Positions 1 through 7,772 of a stretch of 64,000 nucleotides of DNA are shown here, one piece after another; the stretch's first letter is position 1, and each line of letters opens with the position of its first letter. The stretch is from contig CAZAAW010000001.1 in the NCBI GenBank assembly GCA_964483325.1, forward strand, positions 62,001 through 126,000, in the 5' to 3' direction. Below the pieces are notes generated by a model. That model was given only the letters and a program-made list of their open reading frames with translations. It was not told the origin of the DNA and did no database searches. The stretch is from CAZAAW01 sp964483325 (GTDB lineage: Bacteria; Pseudomonadota; Alphaproteobacteria; Rhizobiales; Kaistiaceae). The position numbers and the translations under genes are program-made.

Positions 1-753
1 GAACTCGCCGAAATTCACCGGGCCGAAGGTCATGCAGCAGGCGTTCGGGTCGAGCCCGGCGGCGCGCTCGATGAAGACCACCGGCCGGTCGGCCTCCTTG
101 ACGGTGGCGAGCCGCGTGTAAACCTCTTGCATCTTCTGCGTATAGAAGTCGACGAAGGCCTGCGCCTGCGCTTCCTTGGCGAACACGCGGCCGAGCAGCA
201 TCATGCTCGGCACCGTGTTCTGCAGCGGGCGCTCGCGGAAATCGATGAAGATCACCGGGATGCCGGCCTTGGCGAGATTGTCGACGATGCCCGTCTCCAT
301 CGCCTTGGCGTAGAAGCCGAGCGAGGCGATGACGAGGTCGGCATCGAGGTCGATGGCGCGCTCGACGCTGAAATCGGTGCCGGCGAGGGCGCCAACCATG
401 GGAACGTCGGCGGCCTCCGGGAAGCGCTCGAGATAGCGATTCCACGTGTCCGGATCGAAGGCCTTGAGGTCGTCGGCAATGGCGGCGAGTTGGGCGAACG
501 GCTTCTCGCGATCGAGGACGACGGTTCCGTAGAACAACCGCCCCTCGGCCAGGATCGCCCGCTGGACGCCGTGGCGTACCTGGACCGTGCGGCCGGCCAT
601 GTCGGTGACCTCGATCATCGCCTCGTCCTGGGCGAGGGCCGGGGCGGCAGGAACGGCCACCAGCAGGAGGGGTGCGGCCAGGGCCAGCAGCCAGGACCGG
701 AAGCTCTGGCGGAAGCCGCGCCGGTCCGAGCGGTCTGCCGTCGCTGTCGACAT
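1..753 (-). CDS. Iron/siderophore/B12-type ABC transporter substrate-binding protein (3' part outside window)
   Basis: Reads as the first 251 residues of a periplasmic binding protein of the FecB/BtuF superfamily, which delivers a metal chelate to an inner-membrane ABC permease. Residues 1-42 are a basic N-terminus, a hydrophobic core and an Ala-rich cleavage region ending in ALAQ. The mature part opens with VTDMAGRTVQV, the usual first strand of this family, and carries the DLVIASLGF and PVIFIDF strands. Its stop lies beyond base 1. The start is ATG at 753. It is divergent from the methyltransferase at 996. The ligand (siderophore, heme or cobalamin) cannot be told, and permease and ATPase genes would be expected to the left. 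Confidence 0.85.
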   Translation of the reverse strand, partial: MSTATADRSDRRGFRQSFRSWLLALAAPLLLVAVPAAPALAQDEAMIEVTDMAGRTVQVRHGVQRAILAEGRLFYGTVVLDREKPFAQLAAIADDLKAFDPDTWNRYLERFPEAADVPMVGALAGTDFSVERAIDLDADLVIASLGFYAKAMETGIVDNLAKAGIPVIFIDFRERPLQNTVPSMMLLGRVFAKEAQAQAFVDFYTQKMQEVYTRLATVKEADRPVVFIERAAGLDPNACCMTFGPVNFGEF

Positions 754-780
754 GAGAAGACCTCCAAATTCGTGTGGATG

Positions 781-791
781 ATTACGGTAAT
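781..791. promoter_or_regulatory. Short palindrome upstream of binding-protein gene
   Basis: ATTACGGTAAT is a perfect 5-1-5 inverted repeat lying about 28 bases upstream of the start codon at 753, where a metal-responsive repressor could act on a metal-chelate uptake gene. At this length it could be chance, and no known consensus is matched. Confidence 0.2.
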
Positions 792-995
792 GGTCAGGCC
801 ATAGTTCTTCGACAGAACAGGGTCAATACAACGGCGCCAGTTGATAATTGGACGAATTCCAGATTTGAACGAAGGCTTCTTCCATCCGCGGGCGAAAGCT
901 GTGGCGGCTGAACTGTGCTGCCGGAAAAGCCGTTGCGCGCTGCTGATGCGGCCACTATCGAAAGGTCAGTTCGACAAGGAATTGCCAGACCGCCG

Positions 996-1793
996 ATGAC
1001 CGATACGAACCTCGCCAACCGAAGCCTCAAGGACGAGATCCGCGATTATTGGGGCAGCCGCGCCGAAACCTTCGACCTGTCGCCGGGGCACGAGATCTTC
1101 TCCGACGCGGAGCGTCAGGCCTGGCTTGCCGTGTTCCGCAAGCACCTGGGCGAGGGGAGCGGCCGCCGCGCTCTCGATCTCGCCTGCGGCACCGGCGTCA
1201 TCTCGCTGCTGATGAACGATCTCGGCTTCGCCGTCACCGGACTGGACCTGACCGAGCCGATGCTGAACCGGGCGCGCAGCAAGACGGCGTCGCGCGGCAA
1301 AGCGATCCGCCTGTTTCTCGGGGATGCCGAGAATACGCTGGAGCCATCCGACACCTATGACGCGGTGGTGACCCGCCACCTGGTCTGGACGCTGCCCGAT
1401 CCGCCGGCGGCCTTTGCCGAGTGGTTCCGCGTCCTGAAGCCCGGCGGCCGGGTGGCGATCGCCGATGGCGATTTCGTCAGCGCGCCGCGCGGTAGCCGCA
1501 AGCTGCTGCGCCTCATGGCGCGGGCGCTGAAGCGTGTCAGCCCGCCGGATAAGCGGCCGCCGATCGACGCCCAGACGCATGCCTCGATCCTCTCCCGCGT
1601 CTATTTCTCCGGCGGCGTGGCGCCGGAAAAGGTAGCCGACCTTCTGTCCGCGGCAGGCTTCGTCGATATCCGGATCGACCGCGATCTCGGCGCCATCCAC
1701 CGCGCGCAGGGCCGCTTCATGCCGCTGTACCAGCGCCTGGAACGGGCCAGCCAGGATCGCTTCGTCGTTTCGGCAGCCAAGCCCGCCGCCTGA
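996..1793 (+). CDS. Class I SAM-dependent methyltransferase
   Basis: About 265 residues with a Rossmann methyltransferase fold of the UbiE/Methyltransf_11 kind. Motif I is ALDLACGTGV, an acidic strand end follows in VTGLDLTEPML, and post-motif regions DAVVTRHLVWTLPDP and LKPGGRVAIAD are present. I chose ATG 996 because the family pattern (LKDEIRDYWGSRAETFD) begins just after it; an upstream in-frame ATG at 915 would add an unlikely tail. It is transcribed away from the metal-chelate binding protein at 1-753. Methyltransferases of this look sit beside such importers in rhizobia, but the substrate is unknown and a role in ligand processing is inference. Confidence 0.8.
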   Translation: MTDTNLANRSLKDEIRDYWGSRAETFDLSPGHEIFSDAERQAWLAVFRKHLGEGSGRRALDLACGTGVISLLMNDLGFAVTGLDLTEPMLNRARSKTASRGKAIRLFLGDAENTLEPSDTYDAVVTRHLVWTLPDPPAAFAEWFRVLKPGGRVAIADGDFVSAPRGSRKLLRLMARALKRVSPPDKRPPIDAQTHASILSRVYFSGGVAPEKVADLLSAAGFVDIRIDRDLGAIHRAQGRFMPLYQRLERASQDRFVVSAAKPAA

Positions 1794-1962
1794 CGGGGAG
1801 AGCGGACGCTCTCACATCTTTGTCATGATTGCCGCGTAGCAACGAAAGCATGACGGCATTACGGTGCCTGCCGCTGCGGTGTGTATTTGCCGCGGCCATG
1901 GCGGAAGGCAGCGGCGGAGTACTCATTGTGACCGAGATCGTGTCCACGGCGTGGGTCTGACG

Positions 1963-2829
1963 ATGCAGCCCGGTGGCCGGATACGCTCTGCTCTCAGGCT
2001 CCTCATCGGCGCATTGCTGGTGCTGACGGCCGGCATTGCGTCGGCGCAGGAGGACGTCTGCACGCAGCTTCTCGTCGAGTATCAGCGCCTTGGTCCGCCC
2101 CGCACCGGCGCCTCGCCGGGCGATCTCCAGGCGGCCATGGAGGCCTCGCGGCAATATGGCTGCAACCGGCCATTCATCTTCGTGCGGCCGTCGCCCATCT
2201 GCGTGCAGATTCGCGCCGATATCGAGCGGCTGCGGCGCGGCGTGGGCGATCCGACCGAGGGTGTTCGCCGGGCCATTCTGCGCGACATGCAGTCCTATGG
2301 CTGTCCGCCGCCGTCGGCCGGTCAGCGGGTCAGCGGTTTCCAGACCATGTGTGTGCGCACCTGCGACGGCTTCTTCTTCCCGATCAGCTCGCGTGCCAAC
2401 AAGAGCGACTTCAAGCAGCACGCCATGGCGTGCCAGGCGCTGTGCCCGGGTGCCGAGGCAGCGCTCTATTATCGCCCGGCGGGCAGCGAGGATCTGAAGC
2501 AAGCGCGCTCGGTCGACGGCAACAAGCCCTATGCCGATCTGCCCAATGCCTTCGCCTATCAGCGCAGCTATGTTTCCGGCTGCAGCTGCGCGCCGCGCGG
2601 CGGCTGGTCGACAGTCGCCGATCTCTACCGGGCGCTCTATCCGGCGAAGATGGGCGCGCAGTTTTCAACGGCAGACGATGCTGTGGCGGAAGATGCTGTT
2701 GCGGCAACTGAGAACGGCGACAACGAGACGCCGAACCAGACGGCCAGCGCGCCGACCGTGACAGCCGCGACGCGGACGCCCGACGACAAGATGCGGCTGA
2801 TCGGCCCGGCCTATTATTTCGCCCATTGA
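1963..2829 (+). CDS. DUF2865 domain secreted protein
   Basis: 288 residues. It begins with a clear signal peptide (RSALRLLIGALLVLTAGIASAQ), so the protein is probably periplasmic. The mature protein has more than ten cysteines, in pairs such as MCVRTCDG, ACQALC and GCSC, which suggests several disulfides. The CVRTCDGFFFP block followed by ALYYRPAG is the hallmark of DUF2865, a family concentrated in Hyphomicrobiales with no assigned function. ATG 1963 is preferred over the in-frame ATG at 1864 because it places the signal peptide at the N-terminus. The C-terminus ends in a low-complexity acidic/Thr linker and a short conserved-looking tail. Confidence 0.8.
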   Translation: MQPGGRIRSALRLLIGALLVLTAGIASAQEDVCTQLLVEYQRLGPPRTGASPGDLQAAMEASRQYGCNRPFIFVRPSPICVQIRADIERLRRGVGDPTEGVRRAILRDMQSYGCPPPSAGQRVSGFQTMCVRTCDGFFFPISSRANKSDFKQHAMACQALCPGAEAALYYRPAGSEDLKQARSVDGNKPYADLPNAFAYQRSYVSGCSCAPRGGWSTVADLYRALYPAKMGAQFSTADDAVAEDAVAATENGDNETPNQTASAPTVTAATRTPDDKMRLIGPAYYFAH

Positions 2830-2853
2830 AGGCTGGTGCAGAGGGGCAGGGCG

Positions 2854-3111
2854 CTAGCGCCCTGTTCGCGCCGCGCGTCCGCCCGCGCCGCTCCGCCTTT
2901 CGCCGGGAAGCGGCGACTGCACCACGTCAGGCTCGTCGCCGGCCTCCACATTGACGGGCTGAACATCGCTGCCGGCGCCGGCCGCCTCGCTCTCGGCGAC
3001 CAGCTCCTCGGCCTCGCGCCAGTGGCGATCTGCCTGCCCTTCCGGGAAGCCCTCGGCTTCCCACCGCTGGTAGGCAAGCCGTCGGATACGGTCTTCGCGA
3101 TCGTCCTGCAT
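2854..3111 (-). CDS. DUF2934 domain protein
   Basis: An 85-residue protein. Residues 1-38 match the DUF2934 pattern (RIRRLAYQRWEAEGFPEG followed by HWREAEELVA), a short helical domain common in Rhizobiales and of unknown function. The remainder is an acidic, low-complexity tail. ATG 3111 starts directly at the domain, whereas upstream in-frame starts would add a Cys-rich non-conserved tail. It converges on the DUF2865 gene and is divergent from the membrane protein at 3228. Confidence 0.7.
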   Translation of the reverse strand: MQDDREDRIRRLAYQRWEAEGFPEGQADRHWREAEELVAESEAAGAGSDVQPVNVEAGDEPDVVQSPLPGERRSGAGGRAARTGR

Positions 3112-3227
3112 GGCTGTCTTTCCTGTTGCGCTCAATAGACAACAGGCCACGGCGCGGCCGGTTCCCGGAACCGCGGAGCGACACGTGCATTCACTGGGCA
3201 CTCGCTCCAGAGTTCAAGAGGAATCCG

Positions 3228-4142
3228 ATGGCTATACCTGCGGACGGCCCCACTGTCGTCGTCGATACGCCTATTGCTGTCTCCGAAGCTGCAGAGACCA
3301 ACTGGATCAATCGACTGTCATGGCGGGCAATCCTCGCCGGCGTCGTCATATCTCTCGGCGTCGCCTTCCTTCTCAACCTTCTCGGCCTCGGCATCGGGGT
3401 GTGGATGCTTGATCCGCTCGGCGGCGACACGCCGCGCAGCGGCACGCTGATCGTCATCGGCATGATCTGGTGGACGCTGTCGCTGATCATCGCCGCCTAT
3501 GCCGGCGGCGTGACGGCAGGGCGCCTGTCGGGACGGCCGTCGACGACGACGGCCGGCTGGCACGGCCTCATCGCCTTCGCGGCGACGATGCTGATCAGCC
3601 TCTACATCCTGACGACCTCGGTCGGTGCGATCATCGGCGGCGCCTTTTCGGTCGTCGGCAACGCGCTTGGCGGCGCCGGCCAGGCCGTTGCCGCGGCGGC
3701 GCCTGCGGTCGTCGACGCCGTCGATCCCTTCGCCGGTGTCGAGACCGGCATCCGCGACGCTGCCTCGGCCGACAATCCTTCGGCAGCGGCGGATGCGGCG
3801 ATCGCCTATGCGCGTGCGGCGCTGACCGGCGATCGCGCGGACGCGGAAGCGGCACGCCAGCGCGCGGTCGACGCCCTGGCGCGGGCGGCCAATATCCCGC
3901 CCGACCAGGCGCAGGCGCGCATCCAAGAACTGGAGACGCAGTATCGCGCCGCCGCCGACCGCGCCGCACAGACCGCGGCGCAGGCGGCCGATACCGCCCG
4001 CAAGGCGGTGGCTTCGGGTGCGCTTCTGGGCTTCATCGCCTTGGTCTTCGGCGCCCTGGCCGGATGGTTCGGCGGCGCGACGGCGGCGCCGCAGCTGGAG
4101 CGGGCTACGGCCTGGCTCACCCGCGGCACGCGCCGGGAATAA
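3228..4142 (+). CDS. Multi-TM membrane protein, PhnA-like/TIGR04086-like
   Basis: 304 residues. The segment SWRAILAGVVISLGVAFLLN begins the first membrane helix, followed by helices near residues 75-95 and 110-140. A long Ala-rich stretch (about 150-255) is predicted helical or coiled coil, and a final TM helix lies near the C-terminus (LLGFIALVFGALAGWF). Similar proteins in Rhizobiales are often labelled PhnA-like without evidence for phosphonate metabolism, so I give no function. ATG 3228 has an AAGAGGA Shine-Dalgarno six bases upstream, which decides the start. A hairpin follows the stop. Confidence 0.75.
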   Translation: MAIPADGPTVVVDTPIAVSEAAETNWINRLSWRAILAGVVISLGVAFLLNLLGLGIGVWMLDPLGGDTPRSGTLIVIGMIWWTLSLIIAAYAGGVTAGRLSGRPSTTTAGWHGLIAFAATMLISLYILTTSVGAIIGGAFSVVGNALGGAGQAVAAAAPAVVDAVDPFAGVETGIRDAASADNPSAAADAAIAYARAALTGDRADAEAARQRAVDALARAANIPPDQAQARIQELETQYRAAADRAAQTAAQAADTARKAVASGALLGFIALVFGALAGWFGGATAAPQLERATAWLTRGTRRE

Positions 4143-4149
4143 TGAAAAG

Positions 4150-4182
4150 CGGCCGTTGGCGGCTTCACGCTGCCAACGGCCG
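4150..4182. terminator. Hairpin between convergent genes
   Basis: Perfect 11-bp stem (4150-4160 with 4172-4182) and an 11-base loop, a few bases past the stop at 4142 and just before the stop of the convergent PadR gene. There is no clear T-run, so it is terminator-like rather than a textbook intrinsic terminator. Confidence 0.6.
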
Positions 4183-4187
4183 GATAT

Positions 4188-4883
4188 TCAACCCTTGCGG
4201 AGGATCTCGTCGGCGGCGCGGTTGAGGATCTCGGCCACCCGCTTCTGCTCGTCCTCGCTCCCTTCCAGGGCGTCGATGATGAGGGCCCGCAGCCGGCGCC
4301 GGCCCTTGTCCAGCTCTTCCAGCGAGACAGGCCGGTCGCGGGGCGGCGCGTCGCCGGAGCCGTCGGCCCAGTCGAACCATTCGCGCGCCCGGTTCATGCG
4401 TCGGCCGAAGCGCTCCATCTGGGTCAGCACGGCATCGGCCGCCTCGCGGTTCTCGGCAAGGTGGGCTTCGCCGGCCTCGGTGATGGTGAAGACCTTCTTG
4501 TTGCCCTCCGCCGCGGAGGTGGCGTAGCCCGCCTCCTCCAGATAGGTCAGCGTCGGGTAGATCACGCCTGGGCTCGGCGCGTAGAAGCCGCTGGAGCGCT
4601 CCTCCAGCGCCTTGATGATCTCGTAGCCGTGCCGCGGCGCCTCGGCGAGCAGGGCCAGCGTCACGAGGCGCAGGTCGCCGTCGGCCATCAGGCGTCCGAA
4701 GCCGCCGCGGCCCGATCCGCCCCCCATGAAGCCGCGTCCGAAGCCGCCGAAAGGCGGAAAGCCGTGCCGGCCGAAGCGGGCGGCGAACCTGGCGCGCGGG
4801 TCGCAGTCGCGGCTGCCGCGGGCCTCGCGCAGATGCCAGAGGCGGGCTTCCCAGTCGCCGCGATCCCAATGAGAACGATGCAA
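4188..4883 (-). CDS. PadR family transcriptional regulator
   Basis: About 231 residues. The N-terminal 60 residues are Gly/Arg/Phe-rich, as in many PadR proteins with flexible heads. The winged helix follows: LRLVTLALLAEAPRHGYEII, the YPTLTYLEEAGY wing region and KVFTITEAGEAHL. The C-terminal helices should dimerise. The start is probably TTG 4883: GGAGGAG sits six bases upstream, whereas the earlier TTG at 4898 has no such site. Three GATAT-type palindromes lie just upstream, so autorepression and possibly control of the divergent arfB is inferred. Confidence 0.88.
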   Translation of the reverse strand: MHRSHWDRGDWEARLWHLREARGSRDCDPRARFAARFGRHGFPPFGGFGRGFMGGGSGRGGFGRLMADGDLRLVTLALLAEAPRHGYEIIKALEERSSGFYAPSPGVIYPTLTYLEEAGYATSAAEGNKKVFTITEAGEAHLAENREAADAVLTQMERFGRRMNRAREWFDWADGSGDAPPRDRPVSLEELDKGRRRLRALIIDALEGSEDEQKRVAEILNRAADEILRKG

Positions 4884-4903
4884 GGCCGTCTCCTCCAATG
4901 CTT

Positions 4904-4964
4904 ACGATATATCTTACATACGCCTACTGCAGTGAGCCTGCAAGATATCTCTAAGATATATCTT
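4904..4964. promoter_or_regulatory. Probable PadR operator cluster
   Basis: The PadR/arfB divergent region holds GATATATC (4906-4913), AGATATCT (4943-4950) and the perfect 12-bp palindrome AAGATATATCTT (4953-4964). They stand out from the GC-rich surroundings and are the only such cluster I noticed. PadR regulators commonly bind AT-rich inverted repeats in their own promoters, so these are likely operators. The assignment is inference from position and symmetry. Confidence 0.55.
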
Positions 4965-5007
4965 TCATCGAGATGACCGCCGTGGCGGCAAAGGCTAGGC
5001 TGCGGCC

Positions 5008-5427
5008 ATGATTCCGGTCACAGACAGCATCGCCATCGACGAGCGCGACATCGAGCTCAGCTTCATCCGCGCTTCCGGGCCGGGCGGGCAGAACGTCAAC
5101 AAGGTGTCGACGGCCGTGCAGCTCCGCTACGACCTGCGCCGTGCCGCATTGCCGGCCGACATGCGGCAGCGGGCGGAGAAGCTTGCCGGCTCGCGGCTGA
5201 CGCAGGACGGCGTGCTGGTCCTCACCGCCGAGCGGTTCCGCACCCAGGAGCGCAATCGCCAGGACGCCATCGACCGGCTCGTGGCGCTGCTGGCGCGGGC
5301 GAGCGTCGCGCCGGCCGTGCGGCGTCCGACGCGTCCCACCCTGGCCTCGAAGGAGAGGCGGCGCGAGACCAAGGGCCGCCGCTCTTCCGTCAAGAGCCTG
5401 CGCGGCTCCGTCCGGCTCGACGACTAG
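5008..5427 (+). CDS. arfB: Alternative ribosome-rescue factor ArfB (peptidyl-tRNA hydrolase)
   Basis: 139 residues, normal length. The RF-1 domain contains the catalytic GGQ at residues 26-28 in SGPGGQNVNKV, which hydrolyses peptidyl-tRNA in the ribosomal A site. The C-terminus is the basic tail expected of ArfB (RPTLASKERRRETKGRR), which enters the empty mRNA channel of stalled ribosomes. It lacks the codon-recognition domain of full release factors. The stop codon shares a CTAG with the stop of the convergent small gene at 5424. Confidence 0.93.
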   Translation: MIPVTDSIAIDERDIELSFIRASGPGGQNVNKVSTAVQLRYDLRRAALPADMRQRAEKLAGSRLTQDGVLVLTAERFRTQERNRQDAIDRLVALLARASVAPAVRRPTRPTLASKERRRETKGRRSSVKSLRGSVRLDD

Positions 5428-5669
5428 AGCGACTTGACGCCGCTGTTGGGCGGGGCGCCCTCGGCTTCCGCCTCCAGCAGCAGGGTGATGATGGCGCCGA
5501 GGCGGCCTTCCGGGATCGGCCGGCTCTCGTCGTCCGGGTCGCCGGAAAGCCAGGTCCGCGCCTCCGCCAGATCCCGCATCGTCGCGCCGGAGGTTATGAT
5601 GTCGACGATCAGGAAATCGTTGATCGGGCCGAGGACGGCCAGCACATCTTCGCGCGTCAGGTTCGACAT
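5424..5669 (-). CDS. Small conserved-looking protein of unknown function
   Basis: 81 residues, acidic and mostly helical, with no signal peptide or membrane segment (begins MSNLTREDVLAVLGPINDFLI). ATG 5669 is preceded by a strong GGAGGTG Shine-Dalgarno, which argues for a real gene and fixes the start against longer in-frame options. Its stop overlaps that of arfB by four bases. I do not recognise the family. Confidence 0.65.
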   Translation of the reverse strand: MSNLTREDVLAVLGPINDFLIVDIITSGATMRDLAEARTWLSGDPDDESRPIPEGRLGAIITLLLEAEAEGAPPNSGVKSL

Positions 5670-5865
5670 GGGCCACCTCCACGAATCGCAGGACGGGCAT
5701 GAGGGTAGGAGCGATCGCCGCGGCGCGCACCCTGTCCGCCCATTGTCGCCGGGCGTGACGGGCGGGGGGTGACAGCGCATGCAATTGACTCGCCGGGGAA
5801 AAGATCGTCGTCTCGGCGCTGGTTCCGGCCTTGCCGGTTCTTGGGGGTAATTGGGAGGGTTCACA

Positions 5866-6816
5866 ATGCGCAAGCTCATGTTCGCGCTGGCAGCCACGGT
5901 GCTGGCAACACCCGTGCTGGCCGCGGACGTCACCGTCGCGGTCACCGCGATTGTCGAGCATCCGGCGCTCGACGCGTGCCGTGACGGCGTGAAGGCCGGC
6001 CTCGAGGCGGAAGGCTTCAAGGATGGCGACCAGATCCGGTTCATCTACGAATCGGCGCAGAACAATCCGGCGACCGCGGCGCAGATCGCCCGGCAGTTCG
6101 TCGGCGACGGCGTCAGCGTGATCGTGCCGATCTCGACGCCGTCGGCCCAGGCCGCTGCGGCTGCGACGTCCGACATTCCGATCGTCTTCACGGCGGTCAC
6201 CGATCCGGTGGCGGCGGAGCTTGTCACCTCTCTCGACAAGCCTGGCGCCAATGTCACCGGCGTGTCGGACATGTCGCCGATGGCCGATCACGTCGCGCTG
6301 ATCCAGGAGATTTCGCCGAACGCACGCTCCATCGGCGTGATCTTCAACCCGGGCGAGACGAACTCCCTGTCGCTGGTCAACCGCCTGAAGGAGGTGGCGA
6401 CCGCTGCCGGCCTGACGGTGGTGGAATCGCCGGCGACCAAGTCGGCGGACGTACAGGCGGCGGCACGGGCGCTCGTCGGCAAGGCCGACGTGATGTATGT
6501 GCCGACCGACAACACCGTCGTCAGCGCCTTCGAGGCCGTCGTCGCCGTGGCGGAGGAAAGCAAGATCCCGCTCTATTCCGGCGACACCGACAGCGTCAGC
6601 CGCGGCGCCCTGGCGTCGATCGGCTTCAACTATTTCGACGTCGGCGTGCAGACGGGCAAGGTCGTGGCGCGCATCCTCAAGGGCGAGAAGCCCGGCGATA
6701 TTCCCGTCGCCTTCGCCACCGGCACGGACCTCTACGTCAACAAGGGCGCCGCCAGCCGCATGGGCGTGACGCTGCCCGATGCCGTCATCGCGCGGGCCAA
6801 TACCGTCGTCGAGTGA
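5866..6816 (+). CDS. ABC transporter substrate-binding protein, TrpX/DUF534 family
   Basis: 316 residues with a signal peptide (MRKLMFALAATVLATPVLAA). The mature part matches ABC_sub_bind (PF04392): VAVTAIVEHPALDACRDGV, the SVIVPISTPSAQAAAAAT region, IPIVFTAVTDPVAAELV and GVIFNPGETNS. This family pairs with the permease and ATPase that follow (TrpXYZ-type), often linked to aromatic amino acids but with unproven substrates. ATG 5866 has GGGAGGG upstream. A 13-bp hairpin after its stop probably raises its level relative to the membrane genes. Confidence 0.88.
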   Translation: MRKLMFALAATVLATPVLAADVTVAVTAIVEHPALDACRDGVKAGLEAEGFKDGDQIRFIYESAQNNPATAAQIARQFVGDGVSVIVPISTPSAQAAAAATSDIPIVFTAVTDPVAAELVTSLDKPGANVTGVSDMSPMADHVALIQEISPNARSIGVIFNPGETNSLSLVNRLKEVATAAGLTVVESPATKSADVQAAARALVGKADVMYVPTDNTVVSAFEAVVAVAEESKIPLYSGDTDSVSRGALASIGFNYFDVGVQTGKVVARILKGEKPGDIPVAFATGTDLYVNKGAASRMGVTLPDAVIARANTVVE

Positions 6817-6841
6817 GCGGCAACAACTGATCACGGGGACT

Positions 6842-6871
6842 GACGCGCCCGGCCCAGCGGCCGGGCGCGTC
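6842..6871 (+). terminator. Intercistronic hairpin (partial terminator / mRNA stabiliser)
   Basis: Perfect 13-bp GC-rich stem (6842-6854 with 6859-6871) and a CAGC tetraloop, between the binding-protein gene and the permease gene. No T-run follows, so complete termination is unlikely. Such structures protect the upstream message and give more binding protein than permease. Confidence 0.65.
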
Positions 6872-6890
6872 TGTATGGGGGCCTGGACCG

Positions 6891-7772
6891 ATGATGAGCG
6901 CAATCGCCTTCTGGGGCGCGGTCGAGATGGGGCTCGTCTATGCCTTCGTGGGGCTGGGCGTCTATCTTGCCTTTCGCGTTCTCGATTTCCCTGACCTGAC
7001 GGTCGACGGCTCGTTTCCGCTCGGCGCGGCGGTAGCGGCCGTGATGATCGTCGCCGGCTTCAATCCCTGGCTGGCGAGCCTCTGCGCCGGGCTGGCGGGA
7101 GCCTGCGCCGGTCTTGTCACGGCGGCGCTCAATGTCCGCTTCCGCATCCTGCATCTCCTTGCCTCGATCCTGACCATGATCGCACTGTTCTCGGTGAACC
7201 TGCGCGTCATGGGCCGGCCGAACGTGCCGCTCCTGAAGCAGGAAACGATGCTGACGCCGTTCTACGGCCACGGCATCCCGGACTACCTGGTGCGGCCGAT
7301 CTTTCTCGCCATTCTCGTCGTCATCGCCGTCGTGCTGCTGGCGCGGTTCCTCGCCAGCGATTTCGGCCTTGCCATGCGCGCCACCGGCGCCAATCCCCGC
7401 ATGGCGCGGGCGCAGGGCATCAATACCGGCCGGCACATCTATGTCGGCATGGCGGTGTCGAACGGGCTGGTCGGCTTCGCCGGCGCCCTGTTCGCGCAGA
7501 CCAACGGCTTTGCCGACGTCACGACCGGCGTCGGGACGATCGTCGTCGGGCTTGCCGCGGTCATCGTCGGCGAGACGCTGCTGCGCTTTCGCGGCCTGTG
7601 GATCGTCCTGGTCGGCTGCGTCGTCGGCTCGATCCTCTACCGGCTGGCAATCCAGCTGGCTTTGTCGGCCGATTTCATCGGCTTCCATGCGTCGGATCTG
7701 AACTTCGTCACGGCGGCGCTGGTGGCCCTGGCGCTGATTCTGCCGCGTCTGCGCCGGGGAGCGCCGGCGTGA
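6891..7772 (+). CDS. ABC transporter permease, TrpY-type (BPD_transp_2)
   Basis: 293 residues, almost wholly hydrophobic with about eight to nine TM helices. The N-terminal GLGVYLAFRVLDFPDLTVDG pattern is typical of permeases paired with DUF534 binding proteins. The cytoplasmic contact loop ATGANPRMARAQGIN is like the coupling region of LivH/RbsC-type permeases. It is the second gene of the importer and its TGA overlaps the GTG start of the ATPase gene (GTGA), consistent with translational coupling. Confidence 0.88.
   Translation: MMSAIAFWGAVEMGLVYAFVGLGVYLAFRVLDFPDLTVDGSFPLGAAVAAVMIVAGFNPWLASLCAGLAGACAGLVTAALNVRFRILHLLASILTMIALFSVNLRVMGRPNVPLLKQETMLTPFYGHGIPDYLVRPIFLAILVVIAVVLLARFLASDFGLAMRATGANPRMARAQGINTGRHIYVGMAVSNGLVGFAGALFAQTNGFADVTTGVGTIVVGLAAVIVGETLLRFRGLWIVLVGCVVGSILYRLAIQLALSADFIGFHASDLNFVTAALVALALILPRLRRGAPA

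Noticed and set aside
4951..6903. 650-codon minus-strand open frame across arfB and the TrpX-type gene
   Set aside because: Composition is shadow-like and it crosses three well-supported genes and their ribosome sites.
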